Below, in pieces: positions 7,273-10,045 of a stretch of 10,045 nt of DNA (position 1 is its first letter; each line of letters begins with the position of its first letter). The notes under the pieces were generated by a model, which was not told the origin of the DNA, searched no databases, and saw nothing but the letters and a program-made list of their open reading frames with translations. A program made the translations under genes and the position numbers. Source of the DNA: Tangfeifania sp. (GTDB taxonomy: Bacteria > Bacteroidota > Bacteroidia > Bacteroidales > Prolixibacteraceae); NCBI GenBank assembly GCA_018400515.1, contig JAGYMR010000082.1, forward strand, positions 1 to 10,045. The letters are read 5' to 3'.

Positions 7273-8277
7273 ATGCCCCCGGAAGTTACTGTCATCCTGC
7301 CTTTTTTCAATGCCGCCCCCACCCTTTCCCGGGCCATAGAAAGCATCCTGAAGCAGACCTTTGCCGGTTTTGAGCTTTTATTGATCGATAACAATTCGAC
7401 CGATGGCAGCCGGGCAATTGCGCAGGGGTATGCCCGAAAAGATGCCCGGGCATTCCTGCTCACTGAAAAAAAGCAGGGGGTGGCCCACGCCATGAACTGC
7501 GGAATGAGCAAGGCCCGCGGCCGTTTTCTGGCCCGCATGGACGCGGATGACCATTCCCATCCCGAAAGGCTCCGGAAACAAGTAGGCTTTTTGAAGGAAA
7601 ATCCCTGCATTGGGCTGGTGGGATCTTCTGTAAAATATGTTCCCTGCCAGAAAAACACGGAGGGCTTCCGGCGGTTTGTCGCCTGGTCAAACTCCTTTCA
7701 TGCCCCGGCGGAAATCGGGATGAAACGGTTTATCGAAATCCCGGTGGTCAACCCGACCATCCTCATGAGCAAAAAAATTTACGAACAGTTAGGAGGATGC
7801 CTTCAGGGGGATTTCCCGGAGGATTATGAAATGCAGTTGCGCTACCTGGAGGCCGGAATAAAAATGGCAAAGCTGAAAGTCCCCCTGCTGGAATGGCACG
7901 ACACCCCCAACCGGTTAACCCGCACCGATGACCGCTACTCAAGCGAAGCTTTCTTCCGGATAAAAGCAACCTATTTTAAAAAATGGTCGGAAAAGAACAA
8001 CCCGTTTCATCCGGTCATCTGGATCTGGGGAGCGGGACGAAAAACACGGCAGCGTTCCAGGCTCCTGGAAAACGAAGGTTTGATCATCCGGGGATTCATC
8101 GATATCGTGGAAAATAAAACGTCCCGGAAAAACACCCTGCACTATTCACGGGTTCCTCCCCCCGGAGCGCTGTTCATCGTTCCCATGGTAACGAAGCCGG
8201 GGGCCCGTCAAAAAATCGGAAATTTCCTGGAGTACAAAGGCTACCGCGAAGGAGCAGATTATATCCTGATGGGATAA
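7273..8277 (+). CDS. Family 2 glycosyltransferase with C-terminal Rossmann-like domain
   Basis: Transfers a sugar from a nucleotide-sugar to an unknown acceptor; probably cytoplasmic, as no membrane segment is visible. The GT-A fold opens with VTVILPFFNAAPTLSRAIES, followed by nucleotide-binding Asp39 in LLIDNNSTDGS and the metal-binding MDADD at 89-93. EDYEMQLRYLEAG further on fits the acceptor side. From about residue 247 a second segment begins: WIWGAGRKTRQRSRLLENEG followed by GFIDI (Gly253, Gly255). This resembles the N-terminal nucleotide-binding fold of NeuD/PglD-type sugar acyltransferases, here without the acyltransferase part. The ATG lies one base after the gldA stop, so the two genes are almost certainly co-transcribed and translationally coupled. 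The GT2 call is firm, the C-terminal domain assignment is inferred from the glycine motif, and the substrate is unknown. Confidence 0.92.
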   Translation: MPPEVTVILPFFNAAPTLSRAIESILKQTFAGFELLLIDNNSTDGSRAIAQGYARKDARAFLLTEKKQGVAHAMNCGMSKARGRFLARMDADDHSHPERLRKQVGFLKENPCIGLVGSSVKYVPCQKNTEGFRRFVAWSNSFHAPAEIGMKRFIEIPVVNPTILMSKKIYEQLGGCLQGDFPEDYEMQLRYLEAGIKMAKLKVPLLEWHDTPNRLTRTDDRYSSEAFFRIKATYFKKWSEKNNPFHPVIWIWGAGRKTRQRSRLLENEGLIIRGFIDIVENKTSRKNTLHYSRVPPPGALFIVPMVTKPGARQKIGNFLEYKGYREGADYILMG

Positions 8278-8347
8278 ACCCCAACAACCAATGGGTCTAT
8301 ATTCAAAGAATAAAATTTTTTTTCTTTTTTTTCTGGCACAGGAATAT

Positions 8348-8356
8348 TATTTTTGT
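8348..8356 (+). promoter_or_regulatory. Bacteroidota-type -7 element for metK
   Basis: TATTTTTGT exactly matches TAnnTTTGY. Transcription would start about 8361-8364, just at the 5' edge of the SAM-II aptamer, which supports both assignments. No TTG -33 element lies at the usual distance; that region is a run of T with single C interruptions (8316-8332), which might also serve as a weak end signal for the glycosyltransferase transcript. Confidence 0.55.
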
Positions 8357-8363
8357 ACCCGCT

Positions 8364-8418
8364 ACGTGGAAAGATTTGAGATTGATTGCAACCACAGTGA
8401 AAAAATGCTAAAACAATC
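8364..8418 (+). promoter_or_regulatory. SAM-II riboswitch aptamer upstream of metK
   Basis: Binds S-adenosylmethionine and should lower metK expression when SAM is abundant. The segment follows the SAM-II layout in order. P1 is GTGG (8366-8369) with CCAC (8392-8395), extendable by AC/GT across one bulged A. Next comes a GATTTGA loop (8373-8379) like the conserved GAUUUAA, then ATTGCA (8385-8390), and finally GCTAAAA (8407-8413), 11 nt after P1, the same spacing as in the Agrobacterium element as I remember it. The pseudoknot forms: TTGC (8386-8389) pairs with GC-T-AA (8407-8411) leaving the U unpaired, and GATTG (8380-8384) pairs perfectly with CAATC (8414-8418). Those outer pairs differ from the CC/GG of the Agrobacterium RNA but keep pairing, as covariation would. 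The element begins at the predicted transcription start and precedes the SAM synthetase gene. Identification is by eye, without a covariance-model score. Confidence 0.85.
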
Positions 8419-8508
8419 GCGCTTTTTCAACGACTTCAATCCGATATCCCGCAGCCCAAAATTTTTTTGTTGAACAATACTGGTTTTTACCAGTAAAAAA
8501 CTGGGATT
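8419..8508 (+). promoter_or_regulatory. metK leader between aptamer and start codon: putative expression platform
   Basis: Ninety bases separate the aptamer from the ATG. A hairpin TACTGGT (8478-8484), TTTT, ACCAGTA (8489-8495) sits close upstream of the start. Its 3' arm can instead pair onward: CCAGT (8490-8494), AAAAA, ACTGG (8500-8504), ending four bases before ATG, so the two stems exclude each other. Further up, TTTTTCA (8423-8429) can pair back into the aptamer at TGAAAAA (8398-8404), while the overlapping TTCAAC (8426-8431) can pair forward with GTTGAA (8469-8474). No hairpin with a following T-run suitable for termination is evident, which favours control of translation. Pairings are read by eye and some are AT-rich. 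Confidence 0.45.
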
Positions 8509-9762
8509 ATGAGTTACTTATTTACAAGCGAATCTGTTTCAGAAGGGCACCCCGATAAAGTCTCGGATCAGATTTCAGATGCACTTCTCGATGAATTTCT
8601 GGCCTTTGACCCCGATTCCAAAGTAGCCATTGAAACGATGGTTACTACCGGGCAGGTCATTGTGGCCGGCGAGGTAAAGTCAAAAACGTATGTGGATGTC
8701 CAGGAGATCACCCGGGAGGTAATCAACAAGATCGGATATACCAAAGGGGCCTACCGGTTTGAAGGCGATTCCTGCGGCGTATTGGTGGCCATCCATGAAC
8801 AGAGCCCCGACATTAACCGGGGGGTGGAAAAAACCGATAAAGAAGCGCAGGGAGCGGGCGATCAGGGGATGATGTTCGGATATGCCTGCAGGGACACGGA
8901 TAACTACATGCCACTGCCCCTCGAACTGTCGCACGAAATTTTGAAAGAACTGGCCCGGATCCGCCGGGAAGGGCAGGTTATGAAGTACCTGCGGCCCGAT
9001 GCAAAATCGCAGGTGACTGTTGAGTACTCCGACGAAAACATCCCTCAGAAAGTGCATACCATTGTCGTTTCCACCCAGCATGATCCTTTTGATGCCGACG
9101 CCCCCATGCTGGACAAAATCAAAAAAGATGTCATCCAGATATTGATCCCAAGGGTTAAAGCCAAACTGCCCGAACGGTTGCAAAAACTTTTCGGGGAGGA
9201 TATCAAATACCACGTAAACCCCACCGGGAAATTCGTAATCGGCGGCCCGCACGGCGATACCGGTCTGACCGGCCGGAAAATCATTGTTGACACCTATGGA
9301 GGACGGGGTGCCCATGGCGGAGGGGCATTCTCGGGCAAAGACCCCTCCAAAGTGGACCGCTCGGCAGCTTATGCCGCGCGTCACATTGCCAAAAACCTGG
9401 TGGCGGCAGGAGTGGCCGATGAGATCCTTGTACAACTGGCTTATGCCATCGGAGTGGCTGAACCGGTGGGAATCTATGTGTATACCTACGGACGAAAAAA
9501 TATCAACTTCTCTGACAGCCAGATTGCGGATAAAATCCAGTCGATGTTCGACCTGCGGCCTGCCGCCATCGAAAAGCGACTGAATCTGCGAAAACCCATT
9601 TTCCTTGAAACCGCTGCATACGGACACATGGGCAGAAAATCCAAAAAAGTATTCAAAAATTTTGAGTCCCCCTACCAGGGAAAAGCCGAAATGGAGCTGG
9701 AACTCTTTCCCTGGGAAAAACTCGATTACATCGATCCCATAAAAAAGGCCTTCGGCATTTAA
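8509..9762 (+). CDS. metK: S-adenosylmethionine synthetase
   Basis: Makes S-adenosylmethionine from methionine and ATP, releasing phosphate and diphosphate; a cytoplasmic enzyme, usually a tetramer, needing Mg2+ and K+. The N-terminus has [19 protein letters not shown] (GHPDK at 13-17), the ATP-binding GAGDQG is at 115-120, and the phosphate loop [19 protein letters not shown] begins at Gly270. All three repeats of the fold are represented. At 417 aa it is somewhat longer than the E. coli enzyme (384), with extra residues in the middle (about 155-225) and a C-terminal tail ending in [13 protein letters not shown], as in other Bacteroidota. The start is ATG at 8509, where the SEGHPDK-containing N-terminus begins without extension. 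The gene stands alone between its riboswitch leader and a strong terminator, so product feedback through the leader RNA is the likely control. Confidence 0.98.
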   Translation: MSYLFTSESVSEGHPDKVSDQISDALLDEFLAFDPDSKVAIETMVTTGQVIVAGEVKSKTYVDVQEITREVINKIGYTKGAYRFEGDSCGVLVAIHEQSPDINRGVEKTDKEAQGAGDQGMMFGYACRDTDNYMPLPLELSHEILKELARIRREGQVMKYLRPDAKSQVTVEYSDENIPQKVHTIVVSTQHDPFDADAPMLDKIKKDVIQILIPRVKAKLPERLQKLFGEDIKYHVNPTGKFVIGGPHGDTGLTGRKIIVDTYGGRGAHGGGAFSGKDPSKVDRSAAYAARHIAKNLVAAGVADEILVQLAYAIGVAEPVGIYVYTYGRKNINFSDSQIADKIQSMFDLRPAAIEKRLNLRKPIFLETAAYGHMGRKSKKVFKNFESPYQGKAEMELELFPWEKLDYIDPIKKAFGI

Positions 9763-9783
9763 TTCGAAGAAAGCAACTTTTTA

Positions 9784-9834
9784 CCCCCGGAACTGAAGCG
9801 GAGGAGGATCTCCGTTTGCCGGGTTCTTTTTTTT
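9784..9834 (+). terminator. Strong intrinsic terminator after metK
   Basis: A two-part stem: CCCGG (9786-9790) with CCGGG (9819-9823), and inside it AAGCGGAG (9796-9803) with CTCCGTTT (9810-9817), one G-T wobble, closed by loop GAGGAT. TTC and eight T follow directly (9824-9834). It lies 22 bases after the metK stop. Confidence 0.88.
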
Positions 9835-9918
9835 AATTTTTTCCCTGTTTAACGTAACTTATTTTCAGGTGCTGACGAATAAAGTAACAAACAATGTTCA
9901 ATAAAAAACCTGGAAATC

Positions 9919-10045
9919 ATGGAAGAAAGATTGCTTACAATTGTTGTTTTGCCCTATTCCAAAGCGCAAATGCTGAAGATGCGCCTGGAAGCCCAAAACA
10001 TTGAATGCGACCTTGAAGACATTAATCTGATGGAAGGCGTTGCAA
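9919..10045 (+). CDS. Start of a small unidentified protein, 3' end outside window
   Basis: ATG at 9919 opens a frame that stays open to the right edge (42 codons). The visible part has a beta strand (LLTIVVLPYS), a helix with a leucine/methionine face (KAQMLKMRLEAQ) and a second strand around NIECDLEDINL. This strand-helix-strand pattern with an 'LExxxIEC' phrase recalls DUF2007-type proteins, small ferredoxin-fold proteins suggested to be signal-transducing, but the fragment is too short to be sure. GGAAAT four bases upstream could weakly assist initiation. The gene lies after the metK terminator, so it needs its own promoter; I found no clear TAnnTTTG element in 9835-9918. An ATG at 9894 is in another frame and soon stops. 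Confidence 0.65.
   Translation, partial: MEERLLTIVVLPYSKAQMLKMRLEAQNIECDLEDINLMEGVA

Noticed and set aside
8305..8332. Terminator after the glycosyltransferase (AAAGAA/TTCTTT with T-runs)
   Set aside because: The stem is almost entirely A-T and would be unstable; it is mentioned only as a T-rich tract in the metK promoter entry.
8291..8473. 60-codon frame between the glycosyltransferase and metK
   Set aside because: It crosses the metK promoter and the whole SAM-II aptamer, and its composition is that of AT-rich leader DNA.
8478..8505. preQ1-I-like riboswitch (small stem-loop followed by an A-rich tail)
   Set aside because: The loop has only four bases, too short for the preQ1 loop that pairs with the tail, and the gene downstream is metK rather than a queuosine gene.
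8680..9627. 315-codon frame antisense to metK
   Set aside because: It is the mirror of a strongly conserved gene; its length reflects codon bias of metK, and no domain is recognisable.

Overview
The window looks like a chromosomal housekeeping segment from a member of the Bacteroidota, probably the Bacteroidales/Marinilabiliales side. Three things point there: promoters of the TAnnTTTG type that is specific to this phylum, an IspG of the long insert-containing form, and a GldA-type ABC ATPase. Base composition and codon use look even across all genes, and I see no insertion sequence, phage gene, CRISPR array, tRNA or rRNA.

Layout, left to right. (1) The 3' part of a class A penicillin-binding protein (2-1939, +), cut by the window edge. 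It converges on (2) an M3-family zinc metallopeptidase (1958-4108, -), which has a non-ATG (TTG) start and a disordered N-terminal extension. (3) ispG (4212-6065, -) lies upstream of the peptidase on the same strand. (4) A 300-base divergent intergenic region (6066-6365) holds back-to-back Bacteroidota-type promoters. The one for ispG implies an untranslated leader of about 230 nt containing two inverted repeats. (5) gldA (6366-7271, +) and a family 2 glycosyltransferase (7273-8277, +) are one base apart and form an operon. (6) A 231-base leader carries a promoter, a SAM-II riboswitch aptamer (about 8364-8418) and a downstream set of competing hairpins. (7) metK (8509-9762, +) follows and ends in a strong intrinsic terminator (9784-9834). 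(8) The first 42 codons of an unidentified small protein (9919-10045, +) run off the right edge.

Functionally this covers cell-wall polymerisation, peptide turnover, the MEP isoprenoid pathway, an ABC export/gliding-type ATPase with a glycosyltransferase, and SAM synthesis. The most distinctive element is the regulatory RNA in front of metK. It matches the SAM-II pseudoknot in sequence and pairing, begins almost exactly where the promoter would start the transcript, and gives a feedback loop in which the enzyme's product controls its own gene. In the SAM-II examples I recall, the aptamer itself covers the ribosome binding site. Here it lies 90 nt upstream of the start codon, so another expression platform must act, and the sequence between contains two pairs of mutually exclusive helices.
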